NCBI GenBank assembly: GCA_019750135.1
Contig: JAIEOV010000007.1
Location: 124,001 to 188,000 of the forward strand
DNA: 64,000 bases
Reading direction: 5' to 3'
Origin: Reyranella sp.
GTDB lineage: Bacteria > Pseudomonadota > Alphaproteobacteria > Reyranellales > Reyranellaceae
The position numbers and the translations under genes were made by a program. Within the stretch, counting starts at the first letter, position 1; every line of letters begins with the position of its first letter. A model generated the notes under the pieces. The model was given only the letters and a program-made list of their open reading frames with translations. It ran no database searches and was not told the origin of the DNA. Of the stretch, positions 26,372 to 34,033 are shown one piece after another.

Positions 26372-26674
26372 GATAAGTGCCGCCCTGCGGATAAATGCGC
26401 ACCGCATTCACCGCAAAACATCCGCTCCGGCGGCGACGCCGACCTGCGCGCCGAACTCGAACGGCTAAGGATTGGCGGAAAGCGTGTCCAAGGTGGCCGC
26501 GGTCAATATGGCCGCGATGGAGAGCTATATGAATTGCCGGGAGGGCTGCGCGTTGGCTTCCGGATGGCCAACGACACTCGAACCGGCGAAAAGAGCTCGA
26601 TACCAACCTTGGAGATTATCTATCCTGGACGCTCGCTCGTCCGCGTAAACCACAATAACAGGGGTGGACGATGA
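26372..26674 (+). pseudogene. Start-less coding remnant, resembles the tail of a polymorphic toxin
   Basis: A frame open from 26291 becomes protein-like after about 26417 (ADLRAELERLRIGGKRV, then DGELYELPGGLRVGFRM and SSIPTLEIIYPGRSLVRV) and stops at TGA 26672-26674. There is no start codon ahead of the coherent region; the first ATG is deep inside. The stop overlaps the next ATG in an ATGA junction, which supports the frame as formerly translated. The Gly/charged-strand pattern resembles small C-terminal toxin domains, and the next gene looks like an immunity protein. Base composition is visibly less GC-rich than the surroundings. Identity is an inference. Confidence 0.5.
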
Positions 26675-27162
26675 GCAACGACGCAATACGCGCCAAGCTA
26701 ATTGAGCTCGTCGACTTCATGCTCTCCAAGCCGGCCGAGATCGACCTCGGCGACGTTTATGCCTACGTAAAATATGATCTCGGCATTGGCGGCGATCGCG
26801 AGGTCAAGCGCCTGACCCTCGAAGCGGTGCGCGAAATGTTGCGGCGAGGGGTCAGGGCGGATTTCGATGATGGAGTACCGTCCATGCAGCATCATCCGGG
26901 AAAAACGCCAGATGAAGTCATTGCACGCATCGACCGCGAATGGGACGCTCTTGGAAAGTTGCCGACCATCTTCGGTGAAATCTGCACCTTCGAATGGACA
27001 CCGTCCTCAATGGACACGTATGCGAGAAAGCAAAGCATGCGATGGACGTTCGCGAAGAACTGCACTCGCCAAGTCAAAAAGAAGGGCGGGCCCGGCACAC
27101 GCCGAGACCCGCCCGATCTTTCCCCGTCGAGGATATCGATGGAGTTTAGATCGCTTCCTTGA
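26671..27162 (+). CDS. Immunity-protein-like small acidic protein, 3-prime end possibly altered
   Basis: A 163-residue frame starting MSNDAIRAKLIELVDF, with a GGGGTGG ribosome site. The first 115 residues look coherent: an acidic helical protein with KTPDEVIARIDREWDALG and a Trp-containing end (CTFEWTPSS). The last 45 residues are basic, low in coherence, and are translated through the HU terminator hairpin, ending inside the HU gene's 3-prime end. I suspect the original stop was lost. Position directly after a toxin-tail-like remnant suggests an immunity role; no family identified. Confidence 0.5.
   Translation: MSNDAIRAKLIELVDFMLSKPAEIDLGDVYAYVKYDLGIGGDREVKRLTLEAVREMLRRGVRADFDDGVPSMQHHPGKTPDEVIARIDREWDALGKLPTIFGEICTFEWTPSSMDTYARKQSMRWTFAKNCTRQVKKKGGPGTRRDPPDLSPSRISMEFRSLP
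27076..27114 (-). terminator. Rho-independent terminator of the HU gene
   Basis: Reading on the minus strand, GGGCGGG (27108-27114) pairs with CCCGCCC (27084-27090), with an inner CGGC/GCCG extension around a short loop, followed directly by the T-rich TTCTTTTTGAC. It lies 32 bp past the HU stop codon and is the clearest intrinsic terminator in the window. Confidence 0.85.
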
Positions 27163-27448
27163 GGTCCTTGGCGACGCGGAAGGCGACCTTCTTCGAAGCC
27201 TTGATCTTGATCGCTTCGCCGGTCGCCGGGTTGCGGCCCATGCGTGCCGGACGGTTGCGCACCTGAAGGATGCCGAGGCCCGTGATGCGGACCTTGTTGC
27301 CCTTCTTGAGATGCTTCACGACCAGGCCGACGAAGTCGTCGAGGGCGCCGGTGGCGTCCTTCTTGGTCATGCCCGTCTTTTCGGCCAATTCGGCCGCCAC
27401 CTTCGACAGCGGGACGGTTGGAGCAGACGGTTTGGTTGCGGTAGCCAT
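27146..27448 (-). CDS. HU-family DNA-binding protein
   Basis: A 100-residue nucleoid protein starting MATATKPSAP. The HU signature is intact: GLVVKHLKKGNKVRITGLG, then the DNA-arm region RNRPARMGRNPATGEAIKIKASK. A 13-residue Ala/Thr/Pro N-terminal extension precedes the usual start of the fold. HU dimers bend and compact DNA. Its own terminator follows. It is divergent from the thioesterase gene across a 183-bp gap. Confidence 0.93.
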   Translation of the reverse strand: MATATKPSAPTVPLSKVAAELAEKTGMTKKDATGALDDFVGLVVKHLKKGNKVRITGLGILQVRNRPARMGRNPATGEAIKIKASKKVAFRVAKDLKEAI

Positions 27449-27631
27449 GATGAGGGGTCCCTTAGGTTTTTTGTTCGCCAACGTCTTCCTGACGCCCCAG
27501 GGTAGCGTTGACGCGCCCAAGGTTATCCACGAATCGATCCCCCGCAAGCCCCCAATGCACGAAAAATGTCGATTTATGGGGCTTTTTCGGCCATTTGAAG
27601 CAGTCATCCACAGAAGCAGAGAGCGCGTAGC

Positions 27632-28534
27632 GTGTCGAGCCCTGGCCTGATCCCGACTTTCAGCACCGCCGTGAACACTTGGCAGTGCGATGAAAACGAC
27701 CACTTGAACGTCCAGTTCTACACCGAGTTCGGCCACGAGGCGTCGGCTCACTTGTTGGCAGCGCTCGGTCTCGGACCGCGCGCTCGGCGCGCCTCCGCGC
27801 TGGAAGTCCGCGTCGCCTCCGATCACATCCGCTACCTGCGCGAGTTCCGCGAGGTCGATCCGGTGCAGGTCCTGTCGGCTCCGATCGAGGTCGGCGAGCG
27901 TCACCTGCTCGCCTATCACGAGATCCGCAATCCGTCCGACGGCAGCGTCGCGGCCACGGTGCGCCGACGCATCGACTGCGACCGGCCATGGCCCGATGCG
28001 TTCCACGCGCGTGCCGCAGCGGCGATCGTGGCGCTTCCCGGCAACGCCAGGCCGCGCAGTGTCGGCAAGCTCGACCTGCCCGACCTGACGCTCGACGACG
28101 CCGAACGAAGCGGCCTGATCGACATCGGCCGCAGCGTCGTCACGCCCGCCGAGTGCGACGAGAACGGCGAACTCCTGCCGCATCATCAGTTCGGCCGCTA
28201 CTCCGACGGCGCACCGCTGCTATGGAACCATCTCGGCTTCGATCGCGCCGCCATGCAGAACCGCCAGGAAGGGTCGGTCGTCGTCGAGATGCTGAACCAC
28301 TATCGGCGTCCGCTGCGCGCCGGCGACCTGCTGGTGGTGATGAGCGGGCTTGCCGCCTTCTCAGACAAGGTGCTTACCTTCACACACTTCCTGTTCGAGG
28401 CCGAGACCGGCACGCTTGCTGCTTGTGCGGAGGCGATCGGCATGAAGCTCGACCAGAAGATCCGCAAGACCATGACGTTCACGAAGGAAGACCAGCAACG
28501 CCTTGGCGAGCGCCAGCTTCGCCTTGCCGCTTGA
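27632..28534 (+). CDS. Acyl-thioesterase-like double-hotdog protein
   Basis: A 300-residue protein from a GTG start (MSSPGLIPTFST). Two similar halves each carry a hotdog pattern: NTWQCDENDHLNVQFYTEF in the first, and AECDENGELLPHHQFGRYSD in the second, both recalling the 4HBT Asp-x-x-x-His active region. A double hotdog in a single chain suggests acyl-CoA or acyl-ACP thioesterase activity. It lies 10 bp before the small amidase partner gene and probably heads that operon. Confidence 0.75.
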   Translation: MSSPGLIPTFSTAVNTWQCDENDHLNVQFYTEFGHEASAHLLAALGLGPRARRASALEVRVASDHIRYLREFREVDPVQVLSAPIEVGERHLLAYHEIRNPSDGSVAATVRRRIDCDRPWPDAFHARAAAAIVALPGNARPRSVGKLDLPDLTLDDAERSGLIDIGRSVVTPAECDENGELLPHHQFGRYSDGAPLLWNHLGFDRAAMQNRQEGSVVVEMLNHYRRPLRAGDLLVVMSGLAAFSDKVLTFTHFLFEAETGTLAACAEAIGMKLDQKIRKTMTFTKEDQQRLGERQLRLAA

Positions 28535-28544
28535 AGGAGATTTT

Positions 28545-28742
28545 ATGGACGACAAAACGCGCCTCGCCGCCGGCATCGCCAAGCAGCTCCAGGGCCTCAG
28601 CTACGACGACAAACGGCTGGCAGAGATCATGGCCGAACTCGAAGTTTTGAACGAGGCGGTGCGCAAGGCCGCCAACCAGCGCCTCACCTTCGACGACGAT
28701 CCCGCCGCCTTTGCCAGCGTGCTCGCGAAGGAAGCCAAATGA
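28545..28742 (+). CDS. AtzG/GatC-like small amidase partner, 65 aa
   Basis: Starts MDDKTRLAAG after GAAGGAG. It is a short helical protein ending in the DDDPAAFASVLAKE pattern, reminiscent of the DUF4089/AtzG and GatC-type small subunits that pack on amidase-signature enzymes. It overlaps the downstream amidase start by ATGA, the same gene order as AtzG-AtzE in cyanuric acid degradation. I infer that it stabilises that amidase; there is no direct sequence proof. Confidence 0.65.
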   Translation: MDDKTRLAAGIAKQLQGLSYDDKRLAEIMAELEVLNEAVRKAANQRLTFDDDPAAFASVLAKEAK

Positions 28743-30154
28743 TCAACGACGACCTTGCCCTGCGCGACCTCGGCGAGATCGCCGATGCCATCGCCGCCGG
28801 CCGCATCACCTCGGTGCAGGCGACCGAGGCCTGCTTGGCGCGCATCGCGGTGTGGCAGCCGCGCACCAATGCCTTCCTGCGCCTCAACAAGGAGAAGGCG
28901 CTGGAGCAGGCGCGCGTTCTGGACAAGGAGCTCGCGGCCGGCAAGCGGCGCGGGCCACTGCACGGCGTGCCGATGGCGCACAAGGACATGTATTACCGCG
29001 CCGGCGAGATCTCGACGGGTGGCAGCGCCATCCGCCGCAACTGGGTGGCGCCCGTCACCTCGACGGTGCTGCAGAAGCTCGATGCCGCGGGCGTGGTCGA
29101 GCTGGGCTTCCTCAACATGGCGGAGTTCGCGGCGGGCCCGACCGGGCACAACGTCCATCACGGCCACTGCCGCAATCCCTGGGACGACAAGCGTGTCACC
29201 GGCGGCAGCTCCAGCGGATCGGGTGCCTCGGTCGCGGCCCGCATGGTCTATGGCGCGCTGGGCTCGGACACCGGCGGCTCGATCCGCCTGCCTGCCTCGG
29301 CCTGCGGCGTCGTCGGCATGAAGGCGACCTACGGCCGCGTCAGCCGCGCCGGCGCCGTGGCGCGCTCCTGGACGCTCGATCATGTCGGCCCGCTCACCCG
29401 CACCGTGCGCGACAATGCCCGTATGCTGGCCGTCGTTGCCGGCCACGACATCGAAGATTCGACGACCAGCGAAAAGCCGGTGCCGGACTACGAGGCACTG
29501 CTCGAGGGTGGCGTGCGTGGCCTCAGGATCGGCTTCGCCTTGCCCGAAGCTCTGGTGCCGATCGATGCAGAGATCGGCGCTGCCATGCAGGCCGCGGCCG
29601 ACGCACTGGGCAAGCTCGGCGCCGTCATCGCTCCGGCGACGATGCCCGACTTCACCGATCTTTACCGGGCCGCCGAAGTGATCGTGAAATGCGAGGCAGC
29701 CTCCATGCACCGGCCCTGGATGGAGGCCAACGCGCCCTACGCCAACCAGGTGCGGACGCGCACCGACGCGGGCTATTTCATTCCGGCGACGCAGTACATC
29801 GATGCGCTGCGGCTGCGCAGCCACTTTGTGCGCGAGTTCCTGGCCGAGGCGATGGACGGCGTCGATGCCGTCCTGCTGCCGGCCATCCCCTTCCCCGTGC
29901 CGACGCTCGAGGAAACCGATGTCGAAGCCTCGGGCGGGCCGGCGACGCTCAAGATGGTGGCCCGCTTCACCGGCCTCACGCGGCCGTTCAACACGCTCGG
30001 CCTGCCGGCGCTCTCGGTGCCCTGCGGCTTCGACAGCAACGGCGCGCCGATCGGCCTGCAGCTGATCGGCCGGCCGTTCGACGAGGCCCTGCTCTATCGG
30101 ATCGGCCACGCCTATCAGGGCGCGACCGATCATCACCTCAAGGTGCCGGCGTAG
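28739..30154 (+). CDS. Amidase-signature family hydrolase (AtzE-like)
   Basis: A 471-residue amidase with an intact triad: Lys82 (AHKDMYY), cis-Ser157 (GGSSSGSG) and nucleophile Ser181 (DTGGSIRLPA), the same residue numbers as the amidase at 8885. Overlap with the 65-residue partner gene and absence of gatB argue against a tRNA amidotransferase role and for a small-molecule amidohydrolase complex such as AtzEG, acting for instance on biuret-type amides. The substrate is not determined. Its 3-prime end abuts a decayed DUF433 gene. Confidence 0.88.
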   Translation: MINDDLALRDLGEIADAIAAGRITSVQATEACLARIAVWQPRTNAFLRLNKEKALEQARVLDKELAAGKRRGPLHGVPMAHKDMYYRAGEISTGGSAIRRNWVAPVTSTVLQKLDAAGVVELGFLNMAEFAAGPTGHNVHHGHCRNPWDDKRVTGGSSSGSGASVAARMVYGALGSDTGGSIRLPASACGVVGMKATYGRVSRAGAVARSWTLDHVGPLTRTVRDNARMLAVVAGHDIEDSTTSEKPVPDYEALLEGGVRGLRIGFALPEALVPIDAEIGAAMQAAADALGKLGAVIAPATMPDFTDLYRAAEVIVKCEAASMHRPWMEANAPYANQVRTRTDAGYFIPATQYIDALRLRSHFVREFLAEAMDGVDAVLLPAIPFPVPTLEETDVEASGGPATLKMVARFTGLTRPFNTLGLPALSVPCGFDSNGAPIGLQLIGRPFDEALLYRIGHAYQGATDHHLKVPA

Positions 30155-30159
30155 GACCT

Positions 30160-30692
30160 ACCGAGGATACCACAAGGAGATATCGCCACTCGCTTTAGCC
30201 CAAGTTGCGCAGTTGGAGGCCAGTTTAGTTTTTTTCGGCTGGGCCGAGTGATGCGGGTCAAGGGGTTGGCCAAGTGGTCATGGAACAGACGCCGCATTGC
30301 GAGCTGCCGTGAAGCGGATAGCTCTATAAGCTCTCCAACAGAAGCTCTCCACCTTGCGTGCGCAGTTCCTTGCTTCGCAAAAGGCTTTCGATGTTGAGCG
30401 TCTTTTCTGCAAAGGCAATTGCTTTCCTGACGTCCTTCAATGAGACCCCATGCTCCGTGCGGAGCGATCGAAGGACATGGGCCTCGATCAAATTCCAAAA
30501 TGAAAGATTTGGAGGTTGTCGTGAGGGCGGATGAATGAGCGGTCGGAAATGACCGACTCCGTGGGCCTTCGGGTACGGGCGGCCGACAACCCAAGCACGC
30601 AACGTCGCGCTCGCTACCTTGAGATAACGCGCAGCCTCGGTGACCGAGTAGGCGGGCTGATTCCTGGGATCGTTGAAGGCGTAGCTCCTCAT
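30160..30692 (-). pseudogene. Frameshifted, truncated DUF433-type antitoxin-like gene
   Basis: The first 122 codons (stop at 30324) encode AYSVTEAARYLKVASATL, a MerR-like helix-turn-helix, then FWNLIEAHVLRSLRTEHGVS and SKELRTQGGELLLES. The family sequence resumes in another frame as GELIELSASRQLAMRRLFHDHL and later KRVAISPCGILGR, close to the DUF433 opening I expect (AISP..FGRP). The shift lies at a direct repeat AAGCTCTCC (30328-30336 and 30342-30350). The 3-prime end is missing where the amidase gene ends, and no PIN-like partner is present. Non-functional relic most likely. Confidence 0.7.
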
Positions 30693-30755
30693 GTCCTTCT
30701 TTCGCGATCGTCCGGCATTCTGAACCAGAATGCCGGGTTTGGCGAGAGTCCGCAG

Positions 30756-32261
30756 CTAATTCGGCCGACGGACGTCCAGGTTCACCGTGACGTTCTTGCG
30801 TTGGGTGAAGCTGTCGAGCATGCCCTCGAGCGAGAACTCGCGGCCGATGCCGCTCTGCTTGAAGCCGCCATAGGACATGCCCGGCACCTGGCCCAGGCCC
30901 TGGTTGACCTGGACCCAGCCCGATTCGATGGCGTGCGCCGTGCGCAGGCCCGTGCCGATGTCGTGCGTCCAGACGTAGGCCGCGAGGCCGTAATGGCTGT
31001 CGTTGGCCATGCGGATCGCCTCGGCCTCGTCACTCCAGCGGATCGCCACCAGCACCGGCCCAAAGATCTCCTCGCGTGCCAGCCGCCAGTCGTTGGAGCG
31101 GTCGGCGAACACCGTGGGCACCGCGTAGTAGCCCTCGCTCAGCGGACCGCTCTTGGGCGGCAGGCCACCGAACACCAGCTTGGCGTCGGAGCGCTTCAGG
31201 CCCTCGTCGACGTACTTGCAGACCTTGGTGAACTGCTTGTTGTTGATGATGGTGCCGATGTCGGTCTTCTCGTCGAGAGGATCACCGATCTTGAGAGACG
31301 TCGTCTTCTTCTCGAGCTTGGCAAGGAAGGAATCGAAGATGTCCTCGTGGAGGAACATGCGCGAGCCCGCCGTGCAGCTCTGGCTCTGCCGCGTGAAGCG
31401 CATGGCGGCGATGATGCCGTCGACCGCCCAGTCCTCGTCGGCGTCGGGATAGACGATCGACGGGCTCTTGCCGCCGAGCTCCAAGGACACCGGCACGATG
31501 CGCTCCGCCGCGGCGCGCATCACGATCTTGCCGACCTCGGTCGAGCCCGTGAAGGAGAGCTTGCGGATGCCGGGATGGTTGAGCAGGGGCTCGCCCGCTT
31601 CCTGGCCGAGGCCGGTCAGGAGATTGAGAACGCCGGGCGGCAGGAACTGCTGGCAAATCTCGGCCAGCAGCAGCACGCCGATCGGCGCGTCCTCGGCCGC
31701 CTTCATCACCATGGTGTTGCCGGCGCAAAGCGCCGGGGCGATCTTGAGCGCCGCCAGCATGACCGGCGCATTCCACGGGATGATGGCGCCGACCACGCCC
31801 AGCGGCTCGCGCCTAGTGTAGGACAGCACGTGCTCGCCGAGCGGGATGGTCTCGCCCTTGAGCTCGCTGCCCAGCCCGCCGAAGTAGCGGAAGATGTCCG
31901 CCGTCATGTTGGCCTCGCCGCGCGCCTGGGTGCGCAGCGCATTGCCGGTCTCGAGCGCGATGGTCCGCGCCATCTCCTCGGCGCGCGCCTGCAGGGCTTC
32001 CGCGATCTTGAGCAGGGCCTTGCCGCGCTCGCGCGGCGGCACCTTGCGCCATTCGGCATAGGCCTTGGTCGCGGCGCCGACGGCACGATCGACGTCGTCG
32101 GCGTTGCCGCGCGGCACCTCTGCAATCGGCTTCTTCTTTGCAGGATTCTCGACGGTGAGGCGCGCGCCAGACGCGCTTTCTACCCACTGCCCGCCGATCA
32201 ACATGCCCTTGGGCGAAACGGAGTGAGCCTGCGGATTGCTATCTGTGGCGGTCATCGACAT
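30756..32261 (-). CDS. NAD(P)-dependent aldehyde dehydrogenase
   Basis: A 501-residue ALDH. The catalytic Cys is in QSQSCTAGSR and the general-base Glu in SLELGGKSPSIV; the cofactor fold shows SFTGSTEVGK and IPWNAPVML. Family members oxidise aldehydes to acids; the sequence resembles betaine-aldehyde/phenylacetaldehyde-type enzymes but the substrate is open. GGAGGACCCGC precedes the ATG. It stands alone, 66 bp from ahpD on the same strand. Confidence 0.92.
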   Translation of the reverse strand: MSMTATDSNPQAHSVSPKGMLIGGQWVESASGARLTVENPAKKKPIAEVPRGNADDVDRAVGAATKAYAEWRKVPPRERGKALLKIAEALQARAEEMARTIALETGNALRTQARGEANMTADIFRYFGGLGSELKGETIPLGEHVLSYTRREPLGVVGAIIPWNAPVMLAALKIAPALCAGNTMVMKAAEDAPIGVLLLAEICQQFLPPGVLNLLTGLGQEAGEPLLNHPGIRKLSFTGSTEVGKIVMRAAAERIVPVSLELGGKSPSIVYPDADEDWAVDGIIAAMRFTRQSQSCTAGSRMFLHEDIFDSFLAKLEKKTTSLKIGDPLDEKTDIGTIINNKQFTKVCKYVDEGLKRSDAKLVFGGLPPKSGPLSEGYYAVPTVFADRSNDWRLAREEIFGPVLVAIRWSDEAEAIRMANDSHYGLAAYVWTHDIGTGLRTAHAIESGWVQVNQGLGQVPGMSYGGFKQSGIGREFSLEGMLDSFTQRKNVTVNLDVRRPN

Positions 32262-32327
32262 GCGGGTCCTCCGGTACCAAAAACGGCCCGGAGTTTGGCC
32301 CGCATGTCGTGACGCTACAAGGCTACG

Positions 32328-32879
32328 CTACGCCGCCTTTGCGAGCGGCGTCGCGAGCGCTTCTTCCGCACTGAGCGTGCGGGCAACGGCATGGACCGTC
32401 GCGGCGATGCGCACTGCGGCCTGGATCCGCTCGGCGGAGAGGCCGTGCTCGCGGCAGACCTTCTCGTGCGCTTCCAGGCACATGCCGCAGCCGTTGATGG
32501 CCGAGACCACCAGCGACCACAGCTCGAAGTCGACCTTGTCGACGCCGGGCTTGGCCATGGCCGTCATGCGCAGCTTGGCCGGCAGGGTCTTGTAGTCCGC
32601 TGCGTGCACCAGGTGCACGAAGCGGTAGTAGATGTTGTTCATCGCCATCAGCGAGGCCGCGATCTTGGCAGCGTTCAGCGCTTCCGGCGTGAGCTCGGCA
32701 GCGAAGACGTCGACCACGGCTTGCGTGGTCGGCGCGTGATTCGCCGCCAGCGCGGCAGCGATGAAGCTGCCGGCCTTCTGCTGCTGGCTGAGAAGCTGCT
32801 CGGACGCCAAGCTCGAGAGGTTGAGCTTGAGGTCGCGGGCATACTCCGGCAGCCGGTCCTTCAGGACGTCGATCGACAT
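32328..32879 (-). CDS. ahpD: Alkyl hydroperoxide reductase AhpD
   Basis: A 183-residue carboxymuconolactone-decarboxylase-fold protein. The active CxxC is Cys131-x-x-Cys134 ([12 protein letters not shown]) with His138 nearby, closely matching mycobacterial AhpD positions as I recall them. AhpD reduces oxidised AhpC using lipoamide-linked electrons. It follows ahpC by 9 bp on the same strand with a GGAGG ribosome site, so the two form a peroxide-detoxifying operon that needs no AhpF. Confidence 0.92.
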   Translation of the reverse strand: MSIDVLKDRLPEYARDLKLNLSSLASEQLLSQQQKAGSFIAAALAANHAPTTQAVVDVFAAELTPEALNAAKIAASLMAMNNIYYRFVHLVHAADYKTLPAKLRMTAMAKPGVDKVDFELWSLVVSAINGCGMCLEAHEKVCREHGLSAERIQAAVRIAATVHAVARTLSAEEALATPLAKAA

Positions 32880-32888
32880 GATGCCTCC

Positions 32889-33428
32889 TTACGCGGCCTT
32901 CAGGACGTCGTCGCCCTTCTGCCAGTTGCAGGGGCAGAGCTCGTCGGTCTGCAGGGCGTCGAGCACACGCAGCACTTCCTGCGGATTGCGGCCGACCGAG
33001 AGGTCGTTCACCGTCACGAAGCGGATGATGCCCTCGGGATCGACGATGAAGGTGGCCCGCAGGCAGACGCCCTCGCCCTTGTCGAGGATGCCCAACTCCT
33101 GCGACAGCTCGCGCTTGATGTCGGCCAGCATGGCGAACGGCAGGGCCTTCAGGTCGGCATGGTTCTGGCGCCAGGCCAGATGCACGAACTCGGAGTCGGT
33201 CGAGACGCCGTAGACCACCGCGTCACGCTCGGCGAAGTCCTTGTTGATCTTGCCGAAGGCGGCGATCTCGGTCGGGCAGACGAAGGTGAAGTCCTTCGGC
33301 CAGAAGAACACGATCTTCCACTTGCCGGCGTCGCTCTTGTCCGAGACCTGCTTGAACGCGGTCTTCGGATCGGTGCTCACGACCGCCTTGAGGTCGAAGG
33401 AAGGAAACTTGTCGCCAATGGTCAGCAT
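32889..33428 (-). CDS. ahpC: Peroxiredoxin AhpC
   Basis: A 179-residue peroxiredoxin. The peroxidatic Cys is 51 in FTFVCPTEI and the C-terminal LCPCNWQKGDD holds the resolving Cys pair seen in AhpD-dependent enzymes. It reduces hydroperoxides and peroxynitrite. Start ATG at 33428 follows CCGGAG. The promoter region contains an Irr-box-like palindrome at 33447-33463, so expression may respond to iron or haem status. It is first of the ahpC-ahpD operon. Confidence 0.93.
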   Translation of the reverse strand: MLTIGDKFPSFDLKAVVSTDPKTAFKQVSDKSDAGKWKIVFFWPKDFTFVCPTEIAAFGKINKDFAERDAVVYGVSTDSEFVHLAWRQNHADLKALPFAMLADIKRELSQELGILDKGEGVCLRATFIVDPEGIIRFVTVNDLSVGRNPQEVLRVLDALQTDELCPCNWQKGDDVLKAA

Positions 33429-33446
33429 GAAACGCTCCGGTAACAG

Positions 33447-33463
33447 ATTAGAACGTTTCTAAA
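33447..33463. promoter_or_regulatory. Irr-box (iron control element)-like palindrome upstream of ahpC
   Basis: ATTAGAACGTTTCTAAA fits the alphaproteobacterial Irr consensus TTTAGAA-N3-TTCTAAA at 13 of 14 defined bases. It starts 19 bp upstream of the ahpC ATG. A plausible promoter on the minus strand (TTGCAA then TATTTA, 18-bp spacer) overlaps it, so binding would occlude RNA polymerase. The consensus is from memory. Confidence 0.55.
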
Positions 33464-33520
33464 TATGCTGCGCCTGCATTGAATTGCAAGTCATTCGCAG
33501 AACTATTTCAAGGAAATAAA

Positions 33521-33961
33521 TTATCCCTTCGTTTTCAATGACTTACGTTTCCGCTTCGCCATGAGTTCTCCGTATTTCATCCCTTCCAGCTTGATGCCGT
33601 CGGGGTCGAGGAAAAACACCGCGTAGTAGTCCTCGTAATACTCGTCGGCCGGGTCGACGATCTTCACGCCCTCCTTCTCAAGGAAGGCCTGCAGGGCGTC
33701 GACGTCCTTCCGGTTGCGCAGCTCGAAGGCATAGTGGTGCAGGCCGACATCGCCGATGCGGTAGGTCTTGCGGCCCTCGGCGGGCGCGATCCAGTAGCGC
33801 GTCTTGCCGTTGGTCCAGCCGATGGTGCTGGGATACTCGTCGGAGATCTCGAAGCCCAGGAAGTCGAACAGCCGGCCGTAGAAGGCCTTCGACTTCTCGT
33901 AATCTTTGACGCGGATGGAAATGTGGTCGATGCCGACCACCTTGCAGGCAGGCTTGGCCAT
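33521..33961 (-). CDS. VOC (glyoxalase/dioxygenase superfamily) protein
   Basis: A 146-residue vicinal-oxygen-chelate protein. First module GIDHISIRVKDYEKSKAFYG supplies a His; the second module has VGLHHYAFELRNRKDVDAL and FFLDPDGIKLEGMKYG with the late Glu. These fit a two-module metal site. The basic tail KRKRKSLKTKG is unusual in length. The reaction is unknown. It lies upstream of ahpC on the same strand, but the Irr-like promoter between them suggests separate control. Confidence 0.87.
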   Translation of the reverse strand: MAKPACKVVGIDHISIRVKDYEKSKAFYGRLFDFLGFEISDEYPSTIGWTNGKTRYWIAPAEGRKTYRIGDVGLHHYAFELRNRKDVDALQAFLEKEGVKIVDPADEYYEDYYAVFFLDPDGIKLEGMKYGELMAKRKRKSLKTKG

Positions 33962-34033
33962 GATGCCCCTCCAATTCCTGTAGTCACAACGGCAAGGATA
34001 TCCGATTGTTTCCGGACAAGGCGGGGGAAGACG

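Noticed and set aside
26382-26421. Minus-strand start MFCGECGAHL that looks like a zinc ribbon
   Set aside because: Only two Cys close together, and the frame continues as low-coherence sequence through the ydcF gene on the opposite reading; no ribosome site.
27540-27590. AGCCCC...GGGGCTTTTT, a terminator-like pair on the plus strand upstream of the thioesterase gene
   Set aside because: The loop would exceed 20 bases and no plus-strand gene precedes it; it could be part of a leader, but this is not supported.
27523-27612. Two DnaA-box-like sequences (TTATCCACG and TCATCCACA) near the HU gene
   Set aside because: Only two imperfect copies 80 bp apart, with no AT-rich unwinding region or dnaA/dnaN/parA genes nearby; not enough for an origin.
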